From NCBI RefSeq assembly GCF_000024005.1, contig NC_013132.1, positions 8,178,001 through 8,242,000 on the forward strand: a DNA stretch of 64,000 nucleotides, written 5' to 3'. This document shows, piece after piece, positions 1 through 8,339 of this stretch. Below the pieces are notes generated by a model. It had not been told where the DNA came from. It was given only the letters and a program-made list of their open reading frames with translations, and ran no database searches. Position 1 is the first letter of the stretch, and each line of letters begins with the position of its first letter. The DNA is from Chitinophaga pinensis DSM 2588. Lineage in GTDB: Bacteria > Bacteroidota > Bacteroidia > Chitinophagales > Chitinophagaceae. The position numbers were made by a program, and so were the translations under genes.

Positions 1-275
1 ATCCTGCGATCAGCCGCCGTATCGTTTCCTACAGGCTTAAATACGCCTACATGTGCGGCTCCTGCCTTGTGTAAAGCAGGCAGCAGTGCATCCTTCAGAT
101 AAGCGTCCATACGTGCTTCCTGTGCGGCATCTTTCAGATGATAGATAAGTATGCTGTAATATTCTTTTTTCGGAGGTGCAGTACACGTAGCCTGTGATAA
201 AGAGGGCAGCAATAAAAGCAGCAGACCGAAAGCCATGGCATGAAAGGCATTCAACGATATATGTGTTGTTTTCAC
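1..275 (-). CDS. NIPSNAP family protein with signal peptide (partial, 3' end outside window)
   Basis: This is the N-terminal part of a minus-strand gene whose 3' end lies beyond the left edge. A hydrophobic Leu-rich signal peptide ending near SLSQA is followed by a segment beginning YYSILIYHLKD and containing LPALHKAGAAHVGVFKPVG, which resembles the start of a NIPSNAP-type ferredoxin-like fold. The start is uncertain. A GTG at 275 gives a longer n-region with Lys, and an ATG at 236 lies directly before the hydrophobic core. An in-frame stop lies a little upstream of 275. NIPSNAP proteins are small alpha/beta barrel-like proteins with no single established function, and the signal peptide suggests export. 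The family call rests on about 60 mature residues. Confidence 0.6.
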   Translation of the reverse strand, partial: MKTTHISLNAFHAMAFGLLLLLLPSLSQATCTAPPKKEYYSILIYHLKDAAQEARMDAYLKDALLPALHKAGAAHVGVFKPVGNDTAADRR

Positions 276-383
276 CTGTGTGGAAGTTTTAATGACCTGA
301 AAAATTATGTGCTAATACGGTAGTAAGATACAACATAACAACTCCGGAAGGTAGGCAGTTATATACTCACTTATAAAATAGCT

Positions 384-421
384 GCAAAAAAGAAGCCGCT
401 CTGTTTTCGTACAGAGCGGCT
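384..421 (-). terminator. Rho-independent terminator of pnp
   Basis: An 11-bp inverted repeat (AGCCGCTCTGT, 394-404, and its complement at 411-421) is followed on the minus strand by a T-rich run. It sits just downstream of the pnp stop codon. Confidence 0.85.
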
Positions 422-448
422 GTTATATGTTTTAGTCTGTTTGCAAGA

Positions 449-2830
449 CTATTCTTCATCGAACATTGGTTCCTGTGGAGTTTCTGTTTCCGGAGGTGTG
501 AAACGAGGACCACGATCGCCACGGCTGTCGCCACCATCACGTGGACCACGACGATCGCCACGGTCACCACCGCGATCTCCGCCACGATCATTACGATCAC
601 CACGGAAAGGAGGACGGCCACCACGATCACCACGATCGCCTCTGTCACCTCTATCTCCTCTGTCACCGCGATCACCTCTGTCGCCACGGTCACCTTCAGG
701 TCTTTCTACATAACCTTCTGGTTTTGGCATCAGTACACGACGGCTCAGTTTGAACTTACCGGTCTTAGGATCAGTACCTACCAGTTTCACTTTTACCTTT
801 TCACCTTCAGTCAGTACACCTTCCATTGTTTCCAGGCGTTTCCAGGATACTTCGGAGATGTGCAGCAAACCTTGTTTACCAGGCAGGAACTCAACGAATG
901 CACCGTAAGGCATTACTGACTTAACAGTTGATTCATAAGTTTCACCGATCTCTGGCACGGCTACGATACCTTTGATCCACTCGAGCGCTTTCATCAGCCC
1001 TTCTTTTTGTGCAGAGAAGATGCTTACTTCACCGGTTTCACCAACTTCTTCGATGTTGATGTTAGTACCGGTTTCACGCTGAATTTCCTGAATTACTTTA
1101 CCACCTGGTCCGATCACAGCACCGATGAATTCGCGGTCGATGATCAGTTTCTCCATACGTGGAGCATGTGGTTTTGGTTCCGGACGTGCAGCTGGCATAG
1201 CAGTGTACATGGCGTCAATGATGTGAAGACGGCCGCTACGTGCCTGCTCCAGTGCTTTGCGCATTACATCCATGCTCAGACCATCTACCTTGATATCCAT
1301 CTGGATACCACAGATACCATCACGGGTACCAGTTACTTTGAAGTCCATATCACCCAGGTGATCTTCATCACCGAGGATATCTGTCAGTACTGCCCATTTA
1401 CCATCGCTGGCACGGGAGATCAGACCCATTGCCACACCGGAAACGTGTTTAGGCAAAGGAACACCTGCGTCCATCAGTGCCAGGGAACCAGCACATACGG
1501 TCGCCATAGAAGAGGAACCGTTAGACTCGAGGATATCGGATACTACACGCACGGTATAAGCATATTCGCTTCCTGGCATCATCTGCTTCAGGGAGCGCAT
1601 TGCCAGGTTACCATGACCTACCTCACGACGGCCGGGACCGCGCATTGGTTTTACTTCACCTGTAGAGAACGGAGGGAAGTTATAGTGGAGTATGAACTTA
1701 GTATATTTTGAAGTTGCGGCGCTTTCGCTCAGCAGTTCATCATCCGGTGTACCCAGGGTTACTGTGGTCAGGGACTGGGTTTCACCACGTGTGAACAGTG
1801 CAGAACCGTGTGGAGAAGGCAGGATATCTGTTTCCATGGCCAGCGGACGAACCTGGTCCAGGCTACGACCGTCCAGACGAACGGACTGATCCAGGATCAT
1901 GTTACGAATCACTTCTTTTTCCAGGCTATGAAAATATTTACCTACCAGTGGAGCATCTTCTTCAGGCAGCTCACCCAGGTGTTCTACCAGCTCTTCGCTG
2001 ATTTTATCGAAAGCATCTGCACGATCGTGTTTTGCAGAAGCGGATTTTGCTACGGCGAGGATACGTTCCTGAGCGAATGCAGCAATTTTTGCTTTCAACT
2101 CCTCATTTGCGTATGGCTTTTCGAATTCACGTTTGCCGCTTACCCCGGCTTTCTCACGGAGTTCTTCCTGTGCTTTCACCTGTACGCGGATAGCTTCGTG
2201 TGCAACTTCGATAGCTTTGATGATATCTTCCTCACTGCACTCCTTACTTTCACCTTCCACCATCATGATGTTCTTTTCAGTAGCACCAATGATGAAGTCC
2301 ATGTCTGCTTTTTCCAGCGGAGTACGGTTCGGATTTATAACTAATTGTCCGTCGATGCGGGACACTCTTACTTCGGAAATAATCTCCTGAATAGGCACGT
2401 CAGAAACAGCCAGTGCAGCAGAAGCAGCAAGGCAGGCCAGTGCATCCGGCATCACTTCCGGATCGGAAGAGATGAGGCTAACCAGTACCTGTACTTCGCA
2501 AAAATAGTCATCAGGGAACAGTGGGCGCAGTGCGCGGTCGATCAAACGTGAAATCAGCACTTCATAATCGGACAGTTTACCCTCGCGTTTAAAGAATGAA
2601 CCGGGGATACGTCCTGCAGAAGCAAATTTTTCCTGGTAATCAACAGTAAGGGGGAAGAAAGATTGTCCGGGTTTTGGAGTTTTTGCTGCAACAACCGTAG
2701 CCAACAGGATACAATTGCCCAGACGAACCGTAACGGCGCCATCTGCCTGGCGGGCTAACTTACCAGTTTCAATGGTCACGATCCGGCCATCTCCTATATC
2801 GAAATTAACTGAGATAGGTGTCAGATTCAT
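449..2830 (-). CDS. pnp: Polyribonucleotide nucleotidyltransferase (PNPase)
   Basis: PNPase degrades RNA 3' to 5' by phosphorolysis and is a core exoribonuclease. The 793-residue protein has two RNase PH-like domains, a KH domain with the GPGGKVIQEI loop, and an S1 domain (from about YESTVKSVMPYGAF), in the normal order. E. coli PNPase is about 711 residues. The surplus here is a disordered C-terminal tail of roughly 85 residues built from repeated Gly-Asp-Arg triplets, then RGG-type and Pro/Glu-rich sequence ending MFDEE. The repeats use mixed codons, so this is not a simple DNA microsatellite. It lies downstream of rpsO on the same strand, the classical order, but a strong terminator separates the two genes. 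The start at 2830 gives the standard N-terminus. Confidence 0.97.
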   Translation of the reverse strand: MNLTPISVNFDIGDGRIVTIETGKLARQADGAVTVRLGNCILLATVVAAKTPKPGQSFFPLTVDYQEKFASAGRIPGSFFKREGKLSDYEVLISRLIDRALRPLFPDDYFCEVQVLVSLISSDPEVMPDALACLAASAALAVSDVPIQEIISEVRVSRIDGQLVINPNRTPLEKADMDFIIGATEKNIMMVEGESKECSEEDIIKAIEVAHEAIRVQVKAQEELREKAGVSGKREFEKPYANEELKAKIAAFAQERILAVAKSASAKHDRADAFDKISEELVEHLGELPEEDAPLVGKYFHSLEKEVIRNMILDQSVRLDGRSLDQVRPLAMETDILPSPHGSALFTRGETQSLTTVTLGTPDDELLSESAATSKYTKFILHYNFPPFSTGEVKPMRGPGRREVGHGNLAMRSLKQMMPGSEYAYTVRVVSDILESNGSSSMATVCAGSLALMDAGVPLPKHVSGVAMGLISRASDGKWAVLTDILGDEDHLGDMDFKVTGTRDGICGIQMDIKVDGLSMDVMRKALEQARSGRLHIIDAMYTAMPAARPEPKPHAPRMEKLIIDREFIGAVIGPGGKVIQEIQRETGTNINIEEVGETGEVSIFSAQKEGLMKALEWIKGIVAVPEIGETYESTVKSVMPYGAFVEFLPGKQGLLHISEVSWKRLETMEGVLTEGEKVKVKLVGTDPKTGKFKLSRRVLMPKPEGYVERPEGDRGDRGDRGDRGDRGDRGDRGDRGGRPPFRGDRNDRGGDRGGDRGDRRGPRDGGDSRGDRGPRFTPPETETPQEPMFDEE

Positions 2831-2858
2831 AAAAAGAGAAGATTAAAATGGTATACCT

Positions 2859-2896
2859 AAAAAAAAACTATTCCCAACCTTATAAGTTGGGAATAG
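2859..2896 (-). terminator. Terminator between rpsO and pnp
   Basis: An inverted repeat CTATTCCCAAC / GTTGGGAATAG (2868-2878 and 2886-2896) is followed on the minus strand by nine consecutive T residues. It would end or attenuate rpsO transcription before pnp. Confidence 0.85.
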
Positions 2897-2915
2897 CGCT
2901 ATAAAAAAGTTACAA

Positions 2916-3188
2916 CTATTTTCTGAGACCTAATTTCTCAAGCAGTGCACGGTAGCCTGTGAGGTTAGTTTTAGAAAGGTAGGAAAGCAAACGCTTTCTC
3001 TGGCCTACCATTTTCATCAAACCGCGGTGTGTAGAAAAGTCCTTTTTGTTTTCTTTCAGGTGACTGGAAATGCTGTTGATACGCTCAGTCAGCAGGGCGA
3101 TTTGCGCTTCTACAGAGCCGGTATTTTTCTCGCTTCCACCAAATTCTTTAAAAATATTGGCTTTCTTTTCAACAGTTAAGTAAGACAT
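2916..3188 (-). CDS. rpsO: 30S ribosomal protein S15
   Basis: This is a small-subunit ribosomal protein that binds the central domain of 16S rRNA. At 90 residues it has the usual length, and it contains the family's conserved stretch around TGSVEAQIALLTERI and the basic DFSTHRGLMKMVGQRKRLL segment. It starts at the only reasonable ATG, with a good Bacteroidota-type promoter about 55-85 bases upstream. It is followed by a terminator and then pnp on the same strand. Confidence 0.98.
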   Translation of the reverse strand: MSYLTVEKKANIFKEFGGSEKNTGSVEAQIALLTERINSISSHLKENKKDFSTHRGLMKMVGQRKRLLSYLSKTNLTGYRALLEKLGLRK

Positions 3189-3241
3189 CTTTAATAAATA
3201 ATAAAATGATAAAGGTTTATTTAGTCGCTATTTTTCCGGGG

Positions 3242-3272
3242 CAAAGGTAAATCAAATATTGTGAATTAACAA
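3242..3272 (-). promoter_or_regulatory. Bacteroidota sigma-type promoter of rpsO
   Basis: On the minus strand TTG (3272-3270) is separated by exactly 20 bases from TACCTTTG (3249-3242). This matches the housekeeping consensus of the phylum (TTTG or TTG, about 19-21 bases, TAnnTTTG). Confidence 0.8.
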
Positions 3273-3422
3273 TTTCATAAAAATTTTACCTTAAAAGACA
3301 GGTCTCCCCAGTTTTGCTACCCGGCAGCCCCTGCTTCTCAAGGCTGAAGTAGATTGGTAATCAAACTGATACAAACTCGTCTTTACCCCTTTATATATTA
3401 AATAAGAAAAAAGCCGTGGTCG

Positions 3423-4115
3423 TTATACAAAGGTAACACTTGCGTGGTCAGTCACCTTGCCATTTTCGGTTCGTAATACCCTGGAAGGGAATTTCTGTAA
3501 TAATATATAATCATGTGTGGCCATTACAACGGCAGCCCCTTCTTCCCTGCTGATCCTGAACAGCAACTGCATGATGCCGTCAGAAGTTTCCGGGTCCAGG
3601 TTACCGGTCGGCTCATCCGCCAGGATCAGTTTAGGAGAATTGAGCATCGCACGGGCGATATCCACACGCTGCTGCTCACCGCCACTCAGTTCATAAGGCA
3701 TTTTAAAACCTTTTGTGTTCAATCCCACTTTATCCAGCACATCATTGATCTTCTCCTCCATCTTCTTATTGTCCGTCCAACCCGTCGCCTTCAAAGCAAA
3801 CTTCAGGTTGTCCTGCACCGTCCTGTCCGTCAGTAACTGAAAATCCTGGAACACTACCCCCAGATTACGACGCAGATAAGGCACTTTCTTCCAGTCCATC
3901 TTTTTCAGATCAAAACCCACTACTTGACCGGCCCCTTCTTTCAGTGACAGATCTCCGTAAAGCGTTTTCAGCAGACTGGATTTACCGGTTCCCGTACGGC
4001 CTATCAGGTATACAAATTCTCCTTTGTTCACCGTAATATTCACGTCAGCAAGGATCAGGGAAGTTCCCTGGTAGATATTCACATTGGATAATTGTATAAT
4101 CGGTTGTTCTGTCAT
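3423..4115 (-). CDS. ftsE: FtsE-like ABC transporter ATP-binding protein (cell division)
   Basis: This 230-residue single ATPase has a Walker A motif GRTGTGKSS near residue 40, the signature LSGGEQQRVDIARAM, Walker B LILADEPTGNLDP and the H-loop MATHDY. The sequence matches the FtsE/LolD branch. FtsE works with the membrane protein FtsX to control septal peptidoglycan hydrolysis. No ftsX gene is adjacent; the upstream neighbour is a divergent BlaI-type regulator. The FtsE assignment rather than another macrolide/LolD-type ATPase is therefore based on sequence alone. A possible -7 element TATTTTTG (4148-4141) lies upstream without a clear -33 partner. Confidence 0.8.
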   Translation of the reverse strand: MTEQPIIQLSNVNIYQGTSLILADVNITVNKGEFVYLIGRTGTGKSSLLKTLYGDLSLKEGAGQVVGFDLKKMDWKKVPYLRRNLGVVFQDFQLLTDRTVQDNLKFALKATGWTDNKKMEEKINDVLDKVGLNTKGFKMPYELSGGEQQRVDIARAMLNSPKLILADEPTGNLDPETSDGIMQLLFRISREEGAAVVMATHDYILLQKFPSRVLRTENGKVTDHASVTFV

Positions 4116-4225
4116 TTCTGCCGTATGGGTTTAGTCAAAACAAAAATAGCTATTTATAACATATAATGCGGTCAGTATGCAAGGTTCTTTCTTACCACTT
4201 CTCTATTTGTTATTGCTCAAATGCC

Positions 4226-4301
4226 GCTTAGATATTCATTATCCTACGTTCATCTTACGTTCATGAACGTAGGATGAACGTAGGATAATGAATATCTAAG
4301 C
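4226..4301. repeat. 76-bp near-perfect palindrome between ftsE and blaI
   Basis: The two 38-bp arms are complementary except for one T/G wobble pair (4255 with 4272), and there is no loop (centre between 4263 and 4264). Inside each arm the unit TACGTTCAT occurs twice in near-identical form, so the structure is also internally repetitive. It lies in the divergent intergenic space, about 115 bases upstream of the blaI-like start and outside the likely operator. There is no T-run on either side, so a terminator is unlikely. Confidence 0.9.
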
Positions 4302-4347
4302 AATATCAGACCATCAATAAACCCTGTAAATATCGTTTCCCTGCATT

Positions 4348-4383
4348 AACTAAAAAAATAGTTTGTAAACTAAAAAACTAGTT
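4348..4383 (+). promoter_or_regulatory. Probable tandem BlaI/MecI-type operator
   Basis: Two dyads AACTA-N6-TAGTT sit at 4348-4363 and 4368-4383, offset by exactly 20 bp (about two helical turns). The junction between them forms a further near-palindrome, TAGTTTGTAAACTA. The site lies 33 bases before the blaI-like start codon. Autoregulation of blaI-blaR pairs through dyads of this kind is family knowledge. Binding here is inferred. Confidence 0.7.
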
Positions 4384-4416
4384 ATACCTTAGGAGCAGTA
4401 ACTTAATGCTACCGAT

Positions 4417-4797
4417 ATGACAGCTGTAAAAACACTTACCAAAGCAGAGGAACAGGTAATGCAGGCGCTCTGGAAAGCAGGACCGGCATTTGTAAAAGAC
4501 CTGATAGACCTCATGCCGGAACCAAAACCGCATTATAATACGGTATCCACGTTGATCAAAATTTTACAGGACAAAGGTTTTGTAGATTATAAAGCCTTCG
4601 GCAAATCCTACCAGTACTTTGCCCTGATCAGTAAAGACGAATATAGCCGCAACACCATGCAGCACTTCGTAAAAGGGTACTTCTCCGGCTCCTTCAGAGA
4701 CATGGTCTCCTTCTTCGTAAAAGAAAAAGATCTCAGTGTTAACGAACTGGAGCAACTGCTCCAACAAATCAAAAACGCTAAAAAAGAACAACCATGA
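4417..4797 (+). CDS. BlaI/MecI/CopY family transcriptional repressor
   Basis: This 126-residue winged-helix repressor has a DNA-binding domain in roughly residues 1-75, including a recognition-helix region around YNTVSTLIKILQDKGFV, and a C-terminal helical dimerisation segment. In the family, the partner membrane protease (BlaR1/MecR1) triggers cleavage of the repressor. The gene overlaps the next one by 4 bases (ATGA), so the pair is translationally coupled. A tandem dyad just upstream is the likely operator. No beta-lactamase gene is nearby, so the regulated stress or target is unknown. Confidence 0.92.
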   Translation: MTAVKTLTKAEEQVMQALWKAGPAFVKDLIDLMPEPKPHYNTVSTLIKILQDKGFVDYKAFGKSYQYFALISKDEYSRNTMQHFVKGYFSGSFRDMVSFFVKEKDLSVNELEQLLQQIKNAKKEQP

Positions 4798-6035
4798 ACG
4801 CATTCCTTCCTTACGTTATAAAAATGCTCCTCTGTTCGGGCATCCTGTACGGCTACTATGCCCTCGTACTGAAAAACAATTCATTCCACCGCTGGAACAG
4901 AGCCTTTATTCTGCTGGCTGTCATCGCTTCTCTGCTGATACCCACCCTGCAGTTTTCTATGAATACCACCCCTATAACATCGCAGCAGTTAAATATGATC
5001 GTTGTCTGTGGGTATGTAGCCGATAATATGCAGAAAGCCGGACTGGATCTCACATCCTGGATACCAGCAGGCATTTACCTGTTCATTACATTACTATTAC
5101 TGGCCAATATCGCCAGTAACTGGATCCTCGTCAAAAGACTGATACGTAAAGGAGAAAAAACAACCTTTAATGGTTACCAGCTGATTCATCATCCACAGGT
5201 AAAATCTACCTTCTCCTTCTTTGGCAGCATATTCTGGGCAGAAGAGGCTACAAAGGATAGTCCGGAAGGCCGTCAGATACTAAAGCACGAACTGGAACAC
5301 GTACGTGGAGGCCATACGGGAGAAAAGTTGTTCATGCAGCTGGTATGTGCCGTATGCTGGTTCAACCCTTTCTTCTACCTGCTGAGAAAAGAACTGAGCA
5401 TGGTACATGAATTCCTGGCTGACAAAGCCGCTACGGAAGACAGTGAGGCAGAAGATTATGCCCGCACACTCCTGCAGGTAACCCTGCAAACCAGGTTGCC
5501 GCTGATGATTAACACCTTCGGACAAGCGCCTGTCAAACGTCGTATACTCATGTTGTTTACCCAACGTTCAAATTATTCACTCATGAAAAGAATCATCGTT
5601 ATTCCACTCGTACTGGGACTGGGCTTCGTTATCGGTTGCCAGCGGGACCTGGACCTGAACGCAAAAAATATTGTCGATGTGACAAAATCAATTGCTGTAT
5701 CCCCGGCAGATCATGAAGTATATTCATTCGTCAGTGATCCTCCTACTTATCCTGGTGGAATGGACGCACTGTCAAAATACCTGGGCAGCAGCATCAGATA
5801 TCCCAAGAAAGCACAGGACCATGGCACAACGGGCACCATATTCGTCAGCTTTGTGATAGATTCAGAAGGAAATGTGAGCAACGCAAAAACAGTCGGCAAT
5901 GTACATGGTGACGGATTAGAAGAGGAGTCCATCCGTGTGGTATCTTCCATGCCCAAATGGAATCCTGGTAAGCAGGATGGTCAGGCGGTGTCCGTCGCTT
6001 TCACGCTGCCTATCAAATTTGTACTTATGGACTAA
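4794..6035 (+). CDS. BlaR1-like M56 family metallopeptidase with C-terminal TonB-type domain
   Basis: This 413-residue membrane protein has N-terminal transmembrane helices and a gluzincin motif HELEH at residues 165-169, with HEFLAD following at about 205-210; Glu206 is the likely third zinc ligand. A further hydrophobic segment (IPLVLGLGFVIGC) lies near residue 275. The last ~95 residues, from PPTYPGGMDALSKYL to LPIKFVLMD, resemble a TonB C-terminal domain. BlaR1 proteins of Firmicutes instead carry a penicillin-binding sensor there. The domain pairing is common in Bacteroidota. The protease presumably inactivates the BlaI-like partner encoded just upstream; the sensed signal is unknown. 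Confidence 0.88.
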   Translation: MNAFLPYVIKMLLCSGILYGYYALVLKNNSFHRWNRAFILLAVIASLLIPTLQFSMNTTPITSQQLNMIVVCGYVADNMQKAGLDLTSWIPAGIYLFITLLLLANIASNWILVKRLIRKGEKTTFNGYQLIHHPQVKSTFSFFGSIFWAEEATKDSPEGRQILKHELEHVRGGHTGEKLFMQLVCAVCWFNPFFYLLRKELSMVHEFLADKAATEDSEAEDYARTLLQVTLQTRLPLMINTFGQAPVKRRILMLFTQRSNYSLMKRIIVIPLVLGLGFVIGCQRDLDLNAKNIVDVTKSIAVSPADHEVYSFVSDPPTYPGGMDALSKYLGSSIRYPKKAQDHGTTGTIFVSFVIDSEGNVSNAKTVGNVHGDGLEEESIRVVSSMPKWNPGKQDGQAVSVAFTLPIKFVLMD

Positions 6036-6060
6036 ATTTCACAAAATACAACTAAAGTAA

Positions 6061-6098
6061 AAAAAACGGCCTGTCCTTCCGGACGGGCCGCTTCTTTT
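6061..6098. terminator. Bidirectional terminator between blaR1-like gene and purM
   Basis: A GC-rich hairpin at 6067-6090 (CGGCC...GGCCG) is flanked by A-rich sequence on the left and T-rich sequence on the right. It serves the two convergent genes. Confidence 0.85.
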
Positions 6099-6115
6099 TA
6101 TAACAGGAGTTACTA

Positions 6116-7294
6116 TTAATTATAGACAAACTCACCTTTCTCACTGCGTACAGTCACCTGTTTAACAGCGGCAGGTTCTACACGGCCTACGATCTGTGCT
6201 TCGATATTAAAGCCCTGGCTGATCTTAATAATATCTGCCGCGATCTCCTCCGGTACATAAAGTTCCATACGGTGCCCCATGTTGAATACCTGGTACATCT
6301 CTTTCCATCCGGTACCTGACTGTTCCTGGATCAGCTGGAACAATGGCGGGATCGGGAAGAGGTTATCTTTGATCACATGCAGGTTGTCGATGAAGTGCAA
6401 AACTTTTGTCTGCGCACCACCACTACAATGCACCATTCCGTGTATGCGGGAACGATAGGCTTCCAGTATCTTTTTGATCACCGGTGCATAAGTGCGTGTT
6501 GGTGATAATACCAGACGACCAGCATCTATCTGACCAAAACCAGGAACATCGATTTTGTCTGTCAGGGCTTTTTTACCACTGAATACCAGATCAGCAGGAA
6601 TACCCGGGTCGAAGCTTTCAGGATATTTCCCGGCCACTTGTTTATTGAATACGTCATGACGTGCAGAGGTCAGCCCATTGCTACCCATACCGCCGTTGTA
6701 AGATTTCTCGTAAGATGACTGTCCGTAGGAAGACAGTCCGACGATCACATCACCCGCCTGTATAGTATGATTAGAGATCACTTCGGATCTTTTCATACGG
6801 CAGGTCACAGTTGAATCCACGATAATGGTACGCACCAGGTCACCCACATCTGCGGTTTCGCCACCGGTAGAGTGAATGCTGATACCATGATTACGCAGTT
6901 CTTCCAGGATCTCTTCTGTACCGTTGATGATCGCTGCAATTACCTCACCCGGGATCAGCTGTTTGTTACGGCCGATAGTGGAAGAGAGCAGGATATTTTC
7001 GGTAGCGCCCACACAAAGCAGATCATCAATATTCATGATGATAGCATCCTGGGCAATGCCTCTCCATACGTCCAGGTTACCTGTTTCTTTCCAGTAAGTA
7101 TAAGCCAGGGAGGATTTGGTGCCGGCTCCGTCAGCATGCATGATATTGCAATATTCTTCCTGTCCGCCCAGGATATCGGGCACTATTTTACAGAAAGCCT
7201 TCGGAAACAGTCCCTTGTCAATATGCTTAATAGCATTGTGCACATCCTCTTTTCCGGCTGAAACGCCGCGCTGCGCGTAGATATTCTGATCCAC
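6116..7294 (-). CDS. purM: Phosphoribosylformylglycinamidine cyclo-ligase (AIR synthase)
   Basis: The enzyme makes aminoimidazole ribonucleotide from FGAM and ATP in purine biosynthesis. The 392-residue sequence carries DGAGTKSSLAY, MNIDDLLCVGA, the glycine-rich HSTGGETADVGD and GLSSYGQSS segments, consistent with the PurM/PurL ATP-binding fold. It is longer than E. coli PurM (345). The start at 7294 is the only nearby ATG and gives the N-terminus MDQNIYAQRGVSAG. A -7 element TACTTTTG (7332-7325) lies about 30 bases upstream in the divergent spacer shared with ribF. Confidence 0.95.
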   Translation of the reverse strand: MDQNIYAQRGVSAGKEDVHNAIKHIDKGLFPKAFCKIVPDILGGQEEYCNIMHADGAGTKSSLAYTYWKETGNLDVWRGIAQDAIIMNIDDLLCVGATENILLSSTIGRNKQLIPGEVIAAIINGTEEILEELRNHGISIHSTGGETADVGDLVRTIIVDSTVTCRMKRSEVISNHTIQAGDVIVGLSSYGQSSYEKSYNGGMGSNGLTSARHDVFNKQVAGKYPESFDPGIPADLVFSGKKALTDKIDVPGFGQIDAGRLVLSPTRTYAPVIKKILEAYRSRIHGMVHCSGGAQTKVLHFIDNLHVIKDNLFPIPPLFQLIQEQSGTGWKEMYQVFNMGHRMELYVPEEIAADIIKISQGFNIEAQIVGRVEPAAVKQVTVRSEKGEFVYN

Positions 7295-7403
7295 CAGATA
7301 ATTTTATTAATTAACAATCTGCTGCAAAAGTAACTGATTAGCTACTTATCTGATATCTAAATGTTGTAATTTGCATAGGATTTTGATCGTTTACAGGCAT
7401 TTT

Positions 7404-8339
7404 ATGCGGATACACAGGGACCTCACCCATTTGCCAGCTTTGAGGCAGGCGGTTATTACTATCGGAACTTTCGACGGCGTACACAGCGGCCATCGTTATA
7501 TTATACAGCAATTACAGGAAACGGCAGCCGCCTGTGACGGCGAGACTGTGATTATTACTTTCGATCCGCATCCGCGGGAAGTATTGCAGCCCGGCGGTCC
7601 TCCCGTAAAACTGCTGACTACCCTCGATGAAAAGATCGAACTGCTGTCAAAAGAAGGGATAGACCACCTGGTGATCGTTCCTTTTACCCGCGAATTCTCA
7701 GAACTCTCAGCCCAGGCTTACCTGGAAGAATTCCTCATAGAGCAGTTCAACCCACATACCATCATCATCGGCTACGACCACCGTTTCGGACATAACCGCG
7801 AAGGCGGACTCGAACTACTGGAAGCGGAGCAGAACAGATATGGCTTCCGGCTGATAGAAATACCTCAGCAGGTCGTACATGACCTGGCAGTAAGCTCCAC
7901 CAAGATCCGTAAAAGTCTGCAGGAGGGCAATATCCAGCTGGCCAATGAATTACTGGGTTATCCCTATTTCGTAGAAGGCACTGTGATTCACGGAGATAAG
8001 ATGGGTCGTCAACTGGGCTTCCCTACGGCTAATATAGCTGTGTCCGATGTCCGTAAACTCATACCGGTAGAAGGTATTTATGCTATCAGGGTCTATCTGG
8101 ACAAACAAAGTACCCCTCTGAACGGGGTAATGAGCATAGGCACCCGTCCTACTTTTAACGGCGCTGACCTCCGGGTGGAGGCGCATATCTTTGATTTCAG
8201 TGAGGAGATTTATGACAAAGTCATAAGAGTAGAGCTGATCAGCTATATCAGGGCCAACCAGAAGTTTGACAATATCGATGCACTGGTCGCCCAGATGCAT
8301 AAAGATAGCCAGGAAGCCAGGACAGTGCTGGCATCCTGA
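7404..8339 (+). CDS. ribF: Bifunctional riboflavin kinase / FAD synthetase
   Basis: This enzyme makes FMN and then FAD. The N-terminal FAD synthetase domain shows GTFDGVHSGHRYII with the nucleotidyltransferase HxGH motif, and SSTKIR. The C-terminal riboflavin kinase domain shows GDKMGRQLGFPTANI. I chose the ATG at 7404 (MRIHRDLTHLPAL), giving 311 residues. The frame stays open upstream to a TTG at 7371, but that extension is not conserved-looking and overlaps likely promoter sequence. The stop codon TGA (8337-8339) abuts the holA stop on the other strand with no bases between. Confidence 0.95.
   Translation: MRIHRDLTHLPALRQAVITIGTFDGVHSGHRYIIQQLQETAAACDGETVIITFDPHPREVLQPGGPPVKLLTTLDEKIELLSKEGIDHLVIVPFTREFSELSAQAYLEEFLIEQFNPHTIIIGYDHRFGHNREGGLELLEAEQNRYGFRLIEIPQQVVHDLAVSSTKIRKSLQEGNIQLANELLGYPYFVEGTVIHGDKMGRQLGFPTANIAVSDVRKLIPVEGIYAIRVYLDKQSTPLNGVMSIGTRPTFNGADLRVEAHIFDFSEEIYDKVIRVELISYIRANQKFDNIDALVAQMHKDSQEARTVLAS

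Noticed and set aside
367..713. Several long frames overlapping the PNPase tail on both strands
   Set aside because: They are low-complexity mirror translations of the Gly-Asp-Arg repeat; only the PNPase frame makes a conserved protein.
1007..1711. 234-codon plus-strand frame inside pnp
   Set aside because: It is antisense to the PNPase core and its composition (Cys/His/Thr-rich) is typical of a shadow frame.
4226..4301. Palindrome as an insertion-sequence end or attachment site
   Set aside because: No transposase, integrase or target duplication is seen around it.
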